Below, piece by piece: positions 1 to 9,146 of a stretch of DNA of 64,000 nt (the stretch's first letter is position 1; each line of letters opens with the position of its first letter). The stretch spans positions 41,301 through 105,300 of the forward strand of contig DASTPP010000020.1 in the NCBI GenBank assembly GCA_035762175.1, read 5' to 3'. Source of the stretch: DASTPP01 sp035762175 (GTDB lineage Bacteria > Myxococcota_A > Polyangia > Polyangiales > Polyangiaceae). The position numbers and the translations under genes are program-made. The notes under the pieces were generated by a model. The model saw nothing but the letters and a program-made list of their open reading frames with translations, searched no databases and had not been told where the DNA came from.

Positions 1-2
1 GG

Positions 3-893
3 CAGTTGTTCGAGGTGGCCAAGGCGCTCGTCGCCAACCCTCGCGTGCTGCTCCTCGATGAGCCGACCACTGCGCTCGGACCGGACGAGGTTGACGCGCT
101 GCACCGCGCCGTCCTCGCCTGCAAACGGCGTGGCGTGGGTGTCGTGTATGTGAGCCACCGCCTGCCCGAAGTCCTCGAGATCGCGGACCGGATCACCGTC
201 CTGCGCGACGGCCGCGACCGCGGCACCTTGGACGCGCGGTCGACCAGTGAGCCGGCGCTCGTGGAGCTGATCGTGGGCCGCCCGTTCGAGGCCGCCTTCC
301 CCGCCGCGGCGGCGCCGGCGGCCGAGCGCGAGGAGGTGCTGGTCGTGGACGGCCTGCAGGGCCAGTCGTTCGGCCCGGTCAGCTTCACCCTCGAGCGCGG
401 GGAGGTGGTCGGGATCGCCGGCGCGGAAGGGAACGGCCAGCCGCAGCTGTTCGACTGCCTCGCCGGGCGGACGCCGCCCAGGGCGGGGCGCGTCGTCTGC
501 AGGGGCAAGGAGCTGACCCTCGTCTCGGTCCACGAGGCGCTGCGGGCAGGCATCATGCTGCTGCCCGGCGACCGCAAGCAGGAAGCGCTGATGCCGGTGC
601 TCGGCGTCCGAGTCAACTCGACCATCCAGTCGCTGCGCCGGTTCAGCTTCTTCGGCTTGCTGCGAAGACGTGCTGAGCGGCGCCAGGTCAACGAGCTCGT
701 CGACCGCCTGGACATCCACACCCCATCGCTGGAACAGCCGGTCGGCTTCCTCTCCGGCGGCAACCAGCAGAAGGTCTCGGTGTCGCGGACGTTCCTGCGC
801 GAGCCGCCCGTCATCCTCGCTTACGAGCCGACTCAGGGCGTTGACGTCGGCTCCCGATTCGACATCTACCGCGTGCGGGGCGGCTCGGACCGG
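3..893 (+). CDS. Sugar ABC transporter ATPase, C-terminal part (cut by window edge)
   Basis: The reading frame is open at the left edge, so the true start lies outside the window; the TTG at 6 is an internal Leu. What remains is a RbsA/MglA-type double ATPase that energises import of a sugar. Domain 1 shows Walker B (VLLLDEPTTAL) and the H-loop (YVSHR). Domain 2 has a degenerate P-loop (GAEGNGQPQ), a full signature (LSGGNQQKV) and a variant Walker B (VILAYEPTQGVD). The normal end of domain 2 is missing: after FDIYRV the frame passes directly into a CstA protein. Codon choice is less biased than in the following 1.5 kb. The family is clear; whether this fusion exists in the cell is not. Confidence 0.85.
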
Positions 894-2447
894 GGGGTGC
901 GCGAGGCCACGGTGGGCGGCGTCGTGCTCTTGCTCGCCGCGCTCGTCGCCGGCAAGTTCGTGCAGGACGGCGCCCTCGGCGAGCACCTCAAGCTCTCGAA
1001 GACCGCGCTCACCCTCGCCATCGCCGCCTACGGCTTCGTCGCGAGCGTGCTGCCCGTCTGGATGCTCCTCTGCCCCCGCGACTACCTCTCGAGCTACCTC
1101 AAGATCGGCACCATCTTGCTGCTCGTCGCCGGCATCGTCCTCGTCAACCCCGAGGTCAAGATGCCGCTGCTCACCGAGGTCGGGCCCAAGTCGGTCGAGG
1201 TCGCGGGCGCCACCTTCGGGCGCGTCGTGCCCGGCTCGCTCTTCCCCTTCGTGTTCATCACCATCGCCTGCGGCGCCATCAGCGGCTTCCACGCCCTCGT
1301 CGCCAGCGGCACGACGCCGAAGATGGTCGACCGCGAGCCCGACTGCCGCGCCATCGGCTACGGCGCCATGCTGATGGAGGGCCTCGTCGGCATCACCGCC
1401 CTCGTCGCCGCCTCCGTCCTGCCCCCGGCCGACTACTTCGCCATCAACACCGACCCGGCCGTCGCCCTCGTCGCCTCGCCCGCCTCGGGCGGCCGCGGCC
1501 TCGCCCGCTCGCCCGACGAGCTCGCCCGGCTCGACGCGCCCGGCGCCCTCACCGACAAAGACCGCCGGGCGCTCGGGCTCGCCGAGGGCGAGAGCGCCCG
1601 CGCGCTCGCCGACCGGCCCGGCGCCGCGCTCAAGGCCTCGGCCGTCCTGCACCTGTCGAACGGCGCGCTCGCGGCCCTCGGCTACGGCGTCGACCCGGCC
1701 GCCCCCTCGGCCGTCGCGCTCGGCGAGGCCGACTTCTTGCGCCTCGGCATCCCCGTGACCGACCTGCCCGCGCTCGCGCGCGACGCGGGCGAGGTCGTCG
1801 CCGCGCGCACCGGCGGCGCCGTCTCGCTCGCCGTCGGCATGGCGCGCGTCTTCTCGGGCCTGCCCGGCATGCGCTCGCTGCTCTCGTACTGGTACCACTT
1901 CGCCATCATGTTCGAGGCGCTCTTCGTGTTGACGACCATCGACACGGGCACGCGCATCGGGCGCTTCCTCGTGCAAGAGTTCGTCGGCCGGCGCATCCCC
2001 CGCTTCGCCGAGGCCGCCTGGCCCCCCGGCGCCGCCCTCGCCACCGCCGTCATCGTCGCCGGCTGGAGCTACTTCATTCTCACCGGCTCGATCGCGACCA
2101 TCTGGCCCATGTTCGGCATCGCCAACCAGCTGCTCGCCCTGACCGCCCTCTGCGTCGGCACGACGGTGCTCTTGCGCGAGGCCAAGAAGCCCGCCTACGC
2201 CTGGGTCACGCTCGGCCCCCTCGCCTTCCTCAGCGTCACCACCCTGAGCGCCGGCGTCCAGGCCATCGCGCAGATCTACCTGCCCATGGCGCAGAAGGAC
2301 GCGACCGCCACCGTCGGGCGGGTCAACCTCATCGTCACCGCCATCCTGCTCGTCTGCGTGGTCGCGGTGATCGTCGGCAGCGTGCGCATCTGGCTCGGCC
2401 TGCTCGGCTCGCAGCCGGCGAGCCGGCCCCTGCGCGCCGAGGGCTGA
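894..2447 (+). CDS. cstA: Carbon starvation protein CstA, N-terminally truncated and fused to an ABC ATPase
   Basis: This is the C-terminal two thirds of a CstA peptide/pyruvate-type transporter of the inner membrane. Family landmarks are PRDYLSSYLKIGTI, FVFITIACGAISGFHAL, SGTTPKM, HFAIMFEALFVLTTIDTGTR and WPMFGIANQLLA, with about ten hydrophobic segments. Compared with E. coli CstA (about 700 aa), roughly the first 200 residues are absent and are replaced in frame by the ABC ATPase. An extra loop of about 120 residues (near 1490-1840), rich in Ala and Asp, lies between the VALVASP and HFAIMF segments. No start codon of its own with a ribosome site is evident, so the piece is a truncated gene or an assembly chimera. 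Confidence 0.85.
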   Translation, partial: GVREATVGGVVLLLAALVAGKFVQDGALGEHLKLSKTALTLAIAAYGFVASVLPVWMLLCPRDYLSSYLKIGTILLLVAGIVLVNPEVKMPLLTEVGPKSVEVAGATFGRVVPGSLFPFVFITIACGAISGFHALVASGTTPKMVDREPDCRAIGYGAMLMEGLVGITALVAASVLPPADYFAINTDPAVALVASPASGGRGLARSPDELARLDAPGALTDKDRRALGLAEGESARALADRPGAALKASAVLHLSNGALAALGYGVDPAAPSAVALGEADFLRLGIPVTDLPALARDAGEVVAARTGGAVSLAVGMARVFSGLPGMRSLLSYWYHFAIMFEALFVLTTIDTGTRIGRFLVQEFVGRRIPRFAEAAWPPGAALATAVIVAGWSYFILTGSIATIWPMFGIANQLLALTALCVGTTVLLREAKKPAYAWVTLGPLAFLSVTTLSAGVQAIAQIYLPMAQKDATATVGRVNLIVTAILLVCVVAVIVGSVRIWLGLLGSQPASRPLRAEG

Positions 2448-2459
2448 AGGCGGCCTCGG

Positions 2460-2481
2460 GGGCCCGCCCCCTGGCGGGCCC
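2460..2481 (+). terminator. GC-rich terminator-like hairpin after cstA
   Basis: A perfect 9-bp stem (GGGCCCGCC / GGCGGGCCC) with a 4-nt loop starts 13 bases after the cstA stop codon. There is no U-tract, which is common in very GC-rich genomes, so intrinsic termination is only likely. Confidence 0.45.
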
Positions 2482-2523
2482 GGGCGGGCCCGTGCTACGC
2501 TCGCCGGCGCGTCACGACGCCAA

Positions 2524-2597
2524 CGGGGAGTCGCACAGCCTGGTAGTGCACGAGCTTTGGGTGCTCGTTGTCGCCGGTTCGAATCCGGCCTCCCCGA
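2524..2597 (+). tRNA. tRNA-Pro (anticodon TGG)
   Basis: The acceptor arm CGGGGAG pairs perfectly with CTCCCCG, followed by discriminator A at 2597. The anticodon stem CGAGC/GCTCG encloses the loop TTTGGGT, giving anticodon TGG. The T-arm carries GGTTCGAATCC, and the D-arm region contains AGCCTGGTAGTGCA as in other bacterial tRNA-Pro. The CCA tail is not fully encoded (ACCG follows). A TACGCT -10-like box lies near 2495. Confidence 0.97.
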
Positions 2598-2669
2598 CCG
2601 TACCTGCTGCACCTTAGGTTGGGCGGCCGCGCCCCGCATGGCGCGTCGGGGCGGCCGCGCCCCGGGGCC

Positions 2670-3170
2670 TCAGCCCGGGCCCGGCTCGGGCGCGTCGCCC
2701 GGGGTGGGCGTCGGGCGCACCGAGAGCACGGGGGCGCGCACGAGGCGCCGCAGGAACTCGTCGTCGACGGAGGCGCCCCGTTCGCTGAACGAGAGCACGT
2801 TGCGCTCTTCGTTGGCGTGGCGCTCGGCGAGAAAGACGATGCCCTGGCCGCGCGCGTTGTAGCCGAGCTGCACGATGGCGTTGCGGGGCCAGCGGATGTT
2901 CTCGGCGGGGGCGAAGTCGGCGGGCAAGGTGTAGAACCCCTCGGCCGGCAGGGCGACGAGGGTCTTCGCCCAGGTCGGCGAGCGGAGCGTGATGGTCGGC
3001 TCCGTCCAGTACCACTCGTTGCGGAAGTTCTGCCCGGGCCGCACCACGAAGGGCAGCCCGTCGTCGGGGCGCTGGCCGACGTAGACGAGGGCGGGGGCGG
3101 GCAGCGCGTCTTCGAGGCCGGGGTAGGGCTGGGTGGTCCGGTAGAGGCCAGGCTTCGGCAGTTGGATCAT
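2670..3170 (-). CDS. Hypothetical protein, 166 aa
   Basis: The protein begins MIQLPKPGLYRTTQPYPG and has no signal peptide or membrane segment. Its composition is that of a real soluble protein: mixed hydrophobic and charged, with several aromatic strands such as NEWYWTEPTITL and GFYTLPADF. The C-terminus is a flexible Pro-rich tail (RPTPTPGDAPEPGPG). I recognise no catalytic motif and no family. It lies alone between tRNA-Pro and the divergent hybrid kinase gene. The ATG at 3170 has no strong ribosome-binding site. The gene is supported mainly by composition and by a clean, full-length frame. Confidence 0.6.
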   Translation of the reverse strand: MIQLPKPGLYRTTQPYPGLEDALPAPALVYVGQRPDDGLPFVVRPGQNFRNEWYWTEPTITLRSPTWAKTLVALPAEGFYTLPADFAPAENIRWPRNAIVQLGYNARGQGIVFLAERHANEERNVLSFSERGASVDDEFLRRLVRAPVLSVRPTPTPGDAPEPGPG

Positions 3171-3507
3171 GGTGGCGAGCCGGCCCGGCGGGCCTTGGGG
3201 CGCGCGCCATCGAGCGCCCGCGCGTGGCTCGCCGACTCTCTAGCCCCGGCCGGCCCCTCTTGGCAATGGGCCCCGCCCGCCGCCCGCGCGCGCCCCGGGA
3301 AGCGGGTTGAAACGCCGCCGTTTCTTCCGCATCTTAGGGTCTCGCGGCCGGAGGGGGGCCGGGGTGCCGCGCCCGATCGCCCCGAAGGCCGGGCGCGCGC
3401 GCCGCCGTACCACCGGCGAGCGGCGTAACGTTCAACCGGGTCGAAATTATGGGCGTCAATCTGGCGGCGTGCGCCGCGCGTCGACGGGGGCAGGGGGGCT
3501 AGGGTCG
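3171..3507. other. Intergenic region between divergent genes
   Basis: This 337-bp spacer separates the minus-strand hypothetical gene from the kinase gene. It holds a small palindrome GAAACG-CCGC-CGTTTC at 3309-3324, a possible regulator site or hairpin. No other feature is supported. The open frame running through it in phase with the kinase (from 3307) is Arg-rich and is probably not translated. Confidence 0.35.
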
Positions 3508-5832
3508 ATGTCCACGAAGGCGCCGTCCGTCGACCACCTGCGCTCGCGCTTCGACACGGTCACGCGCCTGGTGGCCATGGTCGGCTCGCGCTCGAACAGC
3601 GTGTTCAGCGAGATGTTCGACGAGCTCACCGAAGAGCTGCGCCCGGCGCTCGCGGTCGCCTTCTCGCTCAAGGGCGACACGCTCACGCTCGTCGCCGACT
3701 ACCGCCTCGGCAGCATGGTGCCGATGCCCTGGCGCCGCTTCAAGGTGGGCGAGCCGCTCGCGCAGCCGCTGCTCGGCGCGCTGCGCGCCCGGCGCCCGAC
3801 GCAGCTCGCGCTGGGCGCGCCCGAGGTCGTCGCCGCCTTCCGGCCCTGGGGCCGGCTCGCCGCGCGCGAGGCCGACGTCGTCTTCGTCGTGCCCGCGGTC
3901 AACCACGCCGACGTGCTCGCGCTCGCGGTCTTCTTCTTCCACGAGCGGTCGCTCGACGAGGGGGTCGGGCAGTTCCTGCAGATGGGCTCCGAGCTGCTCG
4001 GCCTGGCGCTCGCGCTGCAAGGCGAGCGCGAGCGCGAGGCGGCGCGCTCGGCCGAGCTCGCCGAGACGACGCGCCTCGCCACGTTGGGCACGCTCTCGGC
4101 CACGGTCGCGCACGAGCTGCGCGGCCCCGCCGGCGCGCTCTCCCTGCTCGTGCCCGAGCTGCAGCTGGCGCTCGAGCCGGCCTCGGTCGAGGCGCTCGAG
4201 CCGCTCTTGAACGACATGCGCACGAGCGTCGAGCGCATCTGCGGGCTCTGCGGGCAGCTCGGCAACCTCAACTACCACGACAAGGAGCCCGAGCCCTTCG
4301 ACCTCGCCTCGGTCGCCGCCGACGTGGTCGCGCTCGCGCGCGTGCACGCCCAGACCGCCGGCGTCTCCATCGAAGAAGATCTCGCCGAGGTCTCGGTGGT
4401 CGGGCTGCGCGACCAGATCGGCCAGGTCATCTTGAACCTCGCGCTCAACGCCATCGACGCCTGCCGCGAGGGCGGCGCCGGGGCGGCGAAGGTCGTCTCG
4501 GTCACGACCTCGCTCGCCGAGGGCCGCGCCGTCCTCGAGGTCGCCGACAGCGGCCCCGGCCTCTCGAAGGACGCGGCCGACCGCGTCTTCCAGCCGTTCT
4601 TCACCACCAAGCCCCGCGGCAAGGGCACCGGGCTCGGCCTCTCGGTCTCGCGCGACATCGTCAACTCGCACCGCGGGCACATCGTCGTCGGCCGCTCGCG
4701 CTGGCAGGGCGCGCTCTTCCGGGTCGAGCTGCCGGCGCGCCCCGGGGCGGGTGCCGCCGAGGTCTCCTCGCGCCGGCTGCCGCCCGCGGCCCGCCCCCTG
4801 CCCGCCCCCGCCCCCGCGCCCGAGCCGCCGCCCCCGCCGCGCCCCTCCTTCGGCTCGACGCCCGATCTGCGCAGGTCCCTGACCCCACCCGTCTCGGGCC
4901 CCGCCCACCTGCCGGCCCGCCCCCCCCTCGGCTCGCCCCCCGATCTGCCGCCCTCGCGGCCGCGCATCGGCGCCGCGCTGCCCGAGCGGCCCACCCCGCG
5001 CCCCGAGCGGCTCACCCCGCGCCCCGAGCGGCTCACCCCGCGGCCCCGCCCGGCCCCGGCCTCCGAGCCGCCCCCGCCCGCCTCTGCCCGCCCCGCGGAC
5101 GTGCCGGCCTTCGCGCTCCGGCCGCCCCTTTCCTCGCCCTGGCCGCCCATCGCGCCGCCGTCCGTGCCCTCGCACGCCCTGGCGAACCCCGCCGCGCCGC
5201 CCCCGCCGCCCTCGCGCGCCCGCCCCGGCCCGGCGCCCGACGTGGCCGCGCCGACCCGCCCGGGGGCAGCGTTCGAGGCGGCCGCGCAGCCCCGCCCGGG
5301 CGCGGCGCCTGACGCCCCCTCCGCCCGCCCGGCGCCCGAGGCCCCCTCGCCCTCGCGCCCCGGCTCGGCGCCCGAGGCGGCCCCGGCGCGCCCCGGCCCG
5401 AGGCCCGACGGCCCCCCGCCGACGCTGCGCGTGCTGGTCGTCGATGACGACCGGCTGCTCTTGAACACGATGAAGCGCGTGATGCGGGGCTGCGACGTCA
5501 CGACGGCCTCGACCATCGACGAGGCGCGGCGCGCCCTCGCGTCCGCGGGCGCCTTCGACCTCGTCGTAACCGACGTGAACATGCCCGGCGGCAGCGGCCT
5601 CGATCTGCACCGGCAGCTCGCCGTCGAGCGGCCCGCGCTCGCCGACAAGCTCATCTTCCTGTCCGGCGGCGCGCTCAGCCCCGCCGACGCCGAGTACCTC
5701 TACGCGAGCCGCTGCGTCTGCCTGTCGAAGCCCATCGGGCACGACACGCTGCTCGACGCCGTGCGCCGCACCCACGCCGGCAAGGCCCCCGCGCAGGGGT
5801 CGCTGACGCTGCGGCCGTCCGGCCGCAAGTAG
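3508..5832 (+). CDS. Hybrid sensor histidine kinase with C-terminal receiver domain
   Basis: A 774-residue cytoplasmic two-component kinase without membrane segments. Residues about 20-190 look like a GAF-type sensor domain. The HisKA H-box follows (ATVAHELRGPAGALSLL), then the N-box (QVILNLALNAIDAC), G1 (DSGPGLS), the F-box (FQPFFTTK) and G2 (GKGTGLGLSVSRDIV). A linker of about 220 residues made almost wholly of Pro, Ala and Arg leads to a receiver domain with the acidic pocket VVDDD, the phospho-acceptor Asp in VVTDVNMPGG and the conserved Lys in CLSKPIG. The start at ATG 3508 was preferred to the longer frame because the upstream 67 residues are low-complexity Arg-rich. It is probably an orphan signalling protein; the ligand is unknown. 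Confidence 0.9.
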   Translation: MSTKAPSVDHLRSRFDTVTRLVAMVGSRSNSVFSEMFDELTEELRPALAVAFSLKGDTLTLVADYRLGSMVPMPWRRFKVGEPLAQPLLGALRARRPTQLALGAPEVVAAFRPWGRLAAREADVVFVVPAVNHADVLALAVFFFHERSLDEGVGQFLQMGSELLGLALALQGEREREAARSAELAETTRLATLGTLSATVAHELRGPAGALSLLVPELQLALEPASVEALEPLLNDMRTSVERICGLCGQLGNLNYHDKEPEPFDLASVAADVVALARVHAQTAGVSIEEDLAEVSVVGLRDQIGQVILNLALNAIDACREGGAGAAKVVSVTTSLAEGRAVLEVADSGPGLSKDAADRVFQPFFTTKPRGKGTGLGLSVSRDIVNSHRGHIVVGRSRWQGALFRVELPARPGAGAAEVSSRRLPPAARPLPAPAPAPEPPPPPRPSFGSTPDLRRSLTPPVSGPAHLPARPPLGSPPDLPPSRPRIGAALPERPTPRPERLTPRPERLTPRPRPAPASEPPPPASARPADVPAFALRPPLSSPWPPIAPPSVPSHALANPAAPPPPPSRARPGPAPDVAAPTRPGAAFEAAAQPRPGAAPDAPSARPAPEAPSPSRPGSAPEAAPARPGPRPDGPPPTLRVLVVDDDRLLLNTMKRVMRGCDVTTASTIDEARRALASAGAFDLVVTDVNMPGGSGLDLHRQLAVERPALADKLIFLSGGALSPADAEYLYASRCVCLSKPIGHDTLLDAVRRTHAGKAPAQGSLTLRPSGRK

Positions 5833-5861
5833 CCCCCGGGGCGGCGCCCCCCGCCCGGGGG
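5833..5861 (+). terminator. GC-rich hairpin after the kinase gene
   Basis: An 8-bp perfect stem CCCCCGGG / CCCGGGGG lies directly after the TAG stop. It has no U-tract, and it sits between the kinase and trpS in the same direction. Confidence 0.4.
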
Positions 5862-5901
5862 GTTCGCCCCCGCGCGTCCTTGGGCTACAAGGGGGGACGC
5901 C

Positions 5902-6927
5902 ATGCGCATACTCTCGGGCGTCCAGCCGTCGGGCAAGCTCCACATCGGCAACTACTTCGGGGCCGTGCGCCAGTTCATCGAGCTGCAGCACGAGGGCGAC
6001 GCGCTCTACTTCATCGCCGACCTGCACGCGCTCACCACCGTGCGCGACGCCGCCCGCGCGCGCGAGCTGTCGCGCGACGTCGCCCTCGACTTCCTCGCGC
6101 TCGGGCTCGACCCGGCGAAGGCGACGCTCTTCCGCCAGTCGGACATCCCCGAGGTGACCGAGCTCTTTTGGTCCTTGCTCACGGTCTGCCCGATGGGCCT
6201 GCTCGAGCGCGCCGTCAGCTACAAAGACAAGCTCGCCCGCGGCTTCTCGCCCGAGGCGGGCCTCTTCACGTACCCCGTCTTGCAGGCCGCCGACATCATG
6301 GTCTACGGCGCCGACGTCGTGCCCGTCGGCAAAGACCAGCTGCCCCACCTCGAGATTACCCGCGACCTCGCCAACAAGTTCAACCTCGCCTTCGTGCCCG
6401 GCTACGACCCCGCCCGCCCCGAGGGCGACAAGAAGGGCCGCGGCGCCGGCGTGCTCAAGCTGCCCCGGGCGCACGTGCGCGCCGAGACCGCCGTCGTGCC
6501 CGGCCTCGACGGGCAGAAGATGAGCAAGAGCTACGGCAACACCATCGACCTCTTCGCCGACGACGGCGCGCTCAAGAAGTGCATCATGGGCATGAAGACC
6601 GACTCGGCGGCGGTCGACGAGCCGAAGAGCCGGGCGACGCCCCTCTACCAGCTGCTCGAGCTCTTCGCGCCCCCGGCCGAGATGGCCGAGATCGCCGAGA
6701 GCTTCGACAAGGGCGGCCTCGGCTACGGCCACTACAAGCAGCGCCTGCTCGCGCTCTTTCACGAGGCCTTCGACGACGCGCGCCGGCGCCGCCGCGAGCT
6801 CGGGGCGCGCTCGGGCGAGGTCGAAGACATCCTCGCCGAGGGGGCCCGCCGCGCCCGCAGCTACGCCGCGCCCGTCATGAGCGCCGTGCGCCAGGCGGTG
6901 GGCACGGGGCGGCCGACGGCGCAATGA
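5902..6927 (+). CDS. trpS: Tryptophan--tRNA ligase
   Basis: A class I aminoacyl-tRNA synthetase of 341 residues that charges tRNA-Trp in the cytosol; the length is normal for bacterial TrpRS. The N-terminus ILSGVQPSGKLHIGNYFGA carries the HIGH-type signature HIGN, and GQKMSKSYGN is the KMSKS loop. Other TrpRS landmarks are the DLHALT segment, QSDIPEVTELFW, YPVLQAADIMVYGADVVPVGKDQ and the YKDKLARGF region. The ATG at 5902 is preceded by GGGGGA about 8 bases upstream. A TACAAG box near 5885 may be the -10. It stands as a single transcription unit between two hairpin-bounded genes. I see nothing unusual. Confidence 0.97.
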   Translation: MRILSGVQPSGKLHIGNYFGAVRQFIELQHEGDALYFIADLHALTTVRDAARARELSRDVALDFLALGLDPAKATLFRQSDIPEVTELFWSLLTVCPMGLLERAVSYKDKLARGFSPEAGLFTYPVLQAADIMVYGADVVPVGKDQLPHLEITRDLANKFNLAFVPGYDPARPEGDKKGRGAGVLKLPRAHVRAETAVVPGLDGQKMSKSYGNTIDLFADDGALKKCIMGMKTDSAAVDEPKSRATPLYQLLELFAPPAEMAEIAESFDKGGLGYGHYKQRLLALFHEAFDDARRRRRELGARSGEVEDILAEGARRARSYAAPVMSAVRQAVGTGRPTAQ

Positions 6928-7042
6928 AGGGCGCTCCGGTGGTGCTGCCATGACGCGCCGTGGCGTGACGTCGATGCAGAGAGGTAGGCGGTTGTAGCTT
7001 ACGAGGGGTGATTCTTCGCGCCGACGCCGCTAGGATTCGGGT

Positions 7043-7771
7043 ATGCGTCGTGCCCTCACCCTTACGCTCGGCCTGCTTTTTTTCGCCGCCGGTACCATCG
7101 TCGCCTGTGCGGAAGACGACCCCGAGCCGGGCTTTACCCCGACGGGCGGCAGCGGGGGCAGCGAGTCGGCGGGCAACGCGGGCAGCGCGCAGGGGGGCGG
7201 GGGGAGCGGGGGCGGCGGGCAGGCCGGCGGCGGGCCCAAGGCGGGGTCGGGGGGCGGCGGCGCCGGCGGGCAGGCGGGCGCGGGCGGGCAGGGCGCGGCG
7301 TGCGGGGCGGACGCGAACGAGCCGAACGAGAACCCGCTGCAGGCGCGGACCGCGCCCGGCGTCGACGGCGACGGCACGATGAGCGATTGCGACGACGAAG
7401 ACTCGCTGAACGGCCTGCTCGACGGGCCCGAAGACGAAGATTGGTTTCGTTATACGGCCATCGACAACGTCTGCCTCGAATTCGGAGACAACATCGGCCC
7501 CCACGTCCGCTTGGGCAACGGGGTTTCCGCCGAAGTCTGCATGTTCATCAAGCCCGGGCCGGACGCCGGCGCGATCGAGTGCGACGCGGGAAGCGAGCCT
7601 AGCGACGAGCTGGACGGCCAAGGGTTCGTCGGTTGCTGTAGCAACACCGAGGCGCGCATGACGTTCGGAGGCGGGAACAGCAATGACGCGGGCGACGTCC
7701 TCATGAAGGTGTCGAAGCTGTCCGAGGGGTTGTGCGGGGCCTACACCATCACCTTCGCCCAGCACGAATGA
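7043..7771 (+). CDS. Secreted lipoprotein with Gly-rich linker and DW/CLYV-type C-terminal module
   Basis: A 242-aa protein with a lipoprotein signal peptide ending GTIVAC, so Cys 22 should be lipidated. Residues about 25-95 are a Gly/Ser/Ala linker typical of myxobacterial surface lipoproteins. The C-terminal 130 residues form a compact module with DEDWFRY, EVCMFI, a Cys pair in GCCSN and ITFAQHE at the end. The same module, with DVDWLRF, EVCLYV and GCCGE, closes the large lipoprotein at 26455-28551, so it is a shared domain. Its function is unknown; presumably it acts at the cell surface. TAGGAT at 7031-7036 lies 6 bases before the ATG, suggesting a leaderless transcript. Confidence 0.8.
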   Translation: MRRALTLTLGLLFFAAGTIVACAEDDPEPGFTPTGGSGGSESAGNAGSAQGGGGSGGGGQAGGGPKAGSGGGGAGGQAGAGGQGAACGADANEPNENPLQARTAPGVDGDGTMSDCDDEDSLNGLLDGPEDEDWFRYTAIDNVCLEFGDNIGPHVRLGNGVSAEVCMFIKPGPDAGAIECDAGSEPSDELDGQGFVGCCSNTEARMTFGGGNSNDAGDVLMKVSKLSEGLCGAYTITFAQHE

Positions 7772-7834
7772 CCCCCGCGCCGGCGCCGCGCGCGGGCGCC
7801 CGCCTCGTTCAAGCTCGCCGGCGCCCCCGCCCGC

Positions 7835-8599
7835 TCAGCCCGGCAGCGCCTCCGCGAAGAGCTCGAGCACGCGCCGCCAGTGCCGCTCGGCCGACTCGCG
7901 GTCGTAGACGGGCAGGTCGGGCACGGCGAAGCCGTGGCGCGCGTCCGGGTAGATCTCGACGGTGGCGCGCACGCCGGCCGCGTCGAGCGCCGAGCGCAGG
8001 CGCTCGGTGTGCTCGGCGGTGAAGTTCGGATCGAGCCCGGCGACGCCGACGTACACCCGGCCGCGGATCTGGTCCGCGTGGGCGTGGGGGCTGTCGGGCG
8101 CGTCGGTGGCGAGCCGGCCGCCGTGGATCGACGCCGCCGCGGCCACCCGGTCGGGGTGCGCGACGGCCGCCCACAGCGCGACGAGGCCCCCGAGGCAGTA
8201 GCCGACGCAGCCGACGGCCTTGCCCTCGACGCCGGGCAGCCCGTCGAGAAAGCGCAAGAGGGCGGCGGTGTCGCGCATCGCCGCGTCGGACGTGACCGAG
8301 AGCGCCAGCGCCATCAGCCGCTCGCGCTCCGAGGGGTCGGAGAACACCGTCGCGGGGTCGAAGGGCGCTTGGTCGCCGGCCCGGTAGTACAGGTTCGGCA
8401 AGAGCACGACGTAGCCCCCCCACGCGAGGCGCTGGGCCATCGCGTGAAGGGCGTCGCGCAGCCCCGGGCCGTCCATGTAGAAGATGACCGCGGGCCAGGG
8501 GCCCTCGCCCGCCAGCGGTCGGTAGACCCAGGTGGTCATGGCGCCCTCGCCGGTCTCGACCTCGAAGCGCTCGCCCGCGGCGCTCGTGCTCGTGCTCAT
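7835..8599 (-). CDS. Dienelactone hydrolase family protein
   Basis: A 254-aa alpha/beta hydrolase without signal peptide. The nucleophile elbow GYCLGG has Cys as nucleophile, which is diagnostic of the dienelactone hydrolase family. The acid is in AGLDPN and the His in DARHGFAV. Members hydrolyse dienelactones or small esters; the real substrate is not predictable here. The ATG at 8599 was chosen because the longer frame upstream is Pro/Arg-rich and overlaps the divergent DUF2752 gene. TACGAA about 6 bases upstream of the ATG could be a leaderless -10. Confidence 0.92.
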   Translation of the reverse strand: MSTSTSAAGERFEVETGEGAMTTWVYRPLAGEGPWPAVIFYMDGPGLRDALHAMAQRLAWGGYVVLLPNLYYRAGDQAPFDPATVFSDPSERERLMALALSVTSDAAMRDTAALLRFLDGLPGVEGKAVGCVGYCLGGLVALWAAVAHPDRVAAAASIHGGRLATDAPDSPHAHADQIRGRVYVGVAGLDPNFTAEHTERLRSALDAAGVRATVEIYPDARHGFAVPDLPVYDRESAERHWRRVLELFAEALPG

Positions 8600-8705
8600 G
8601 AGGGGTTCGTAGCGCGGGCGCGGCCCGGGGGGCAGCAAAAGGCGCCCTGGCGGCGGGGTCATTCTGCGCACCGCGCGGCCCCCGCCTTGCGGTAGCTTGG
8701 AGGGC

Positions 8706-9146
8706 ATGAGCGGCATCCGCACGTTGCCGTCTTCGGGCGCGGCCGGCGGCCCGAGCGTCAGAGGCCGGGCCGGCGCGGCTCGCGTCGCGCCGGCGGCCGA
8801 GCGGGGGCGGCGCCGCGGGGCCCTTCTCGCCAGCGGCCTCTCGCTCGCCCTGTTCGGGGCGTCGCTCGGCGTCTCGTTCGCGGTCACGCCCGAAGACATC
8901 GAAGCGCGCCGCGTCGTGCTCTCGCCGACCTGCCACATCAAGGCGATGCTCGGGCGCGAGTGCCCGACCTGCGGCATGACCCGCGCCTTCTCGGCGCTGA
9001 GCCACGGCCGCGTCGACGACGCCCTCCGCTACAACCGCGGGGCGCCCGCGCTCTACGCCGCGTGGTGGGCCGCCGCCGCCGCCGCGCTCGCGACGTTTTT
9101 GCGTTCCCTGGTCGGCCCGAGCGAAAGCAGAAAGATACCAACATGA
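8706..9146 (+). CDS. DUF2752 family membrane protein
   Basis: A 146-aa protein with the DUF2752 signature CPTCGMTRAFSAL preceded by a hydrophobic segment (residues about 45-60) and followed by another (about 112-128, AAWWAAAAAALATFL). Families with this motif are small inner-membrane proteins of unknown function. The ATG at 8706 has GGAGG a few bases upstream; a TTG at 8697 in frame is less likely. Its stop codon overlaps the start of the next gene in the sequence ATGA (9143-9146), so the two are probably translationally coupled and may act together in the membrane. Confidence 0.85.
   Translation: MSGIRTLPSSGAAGGPSVRGRAGAARVAPAAERGRRRGALLASGLSLALFGASLGVSFAVTPEDIEARRVVLSPTCHIKAMLGRECPTCGMTRAFSALSHGRVDDALRYNRGAPALYAAWWAAAAAALATFLRSLVGPSESRKIPT

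Noticed and set aside
3499..6951. A very long minus-strand open frame (about 1150 codons) opposite the kinase and trpS genes
   Set aside because: It is an antisense shadow of two well-supported genes in GC-rich DNA; composition is His/Gly/Arg-rich without motifs.
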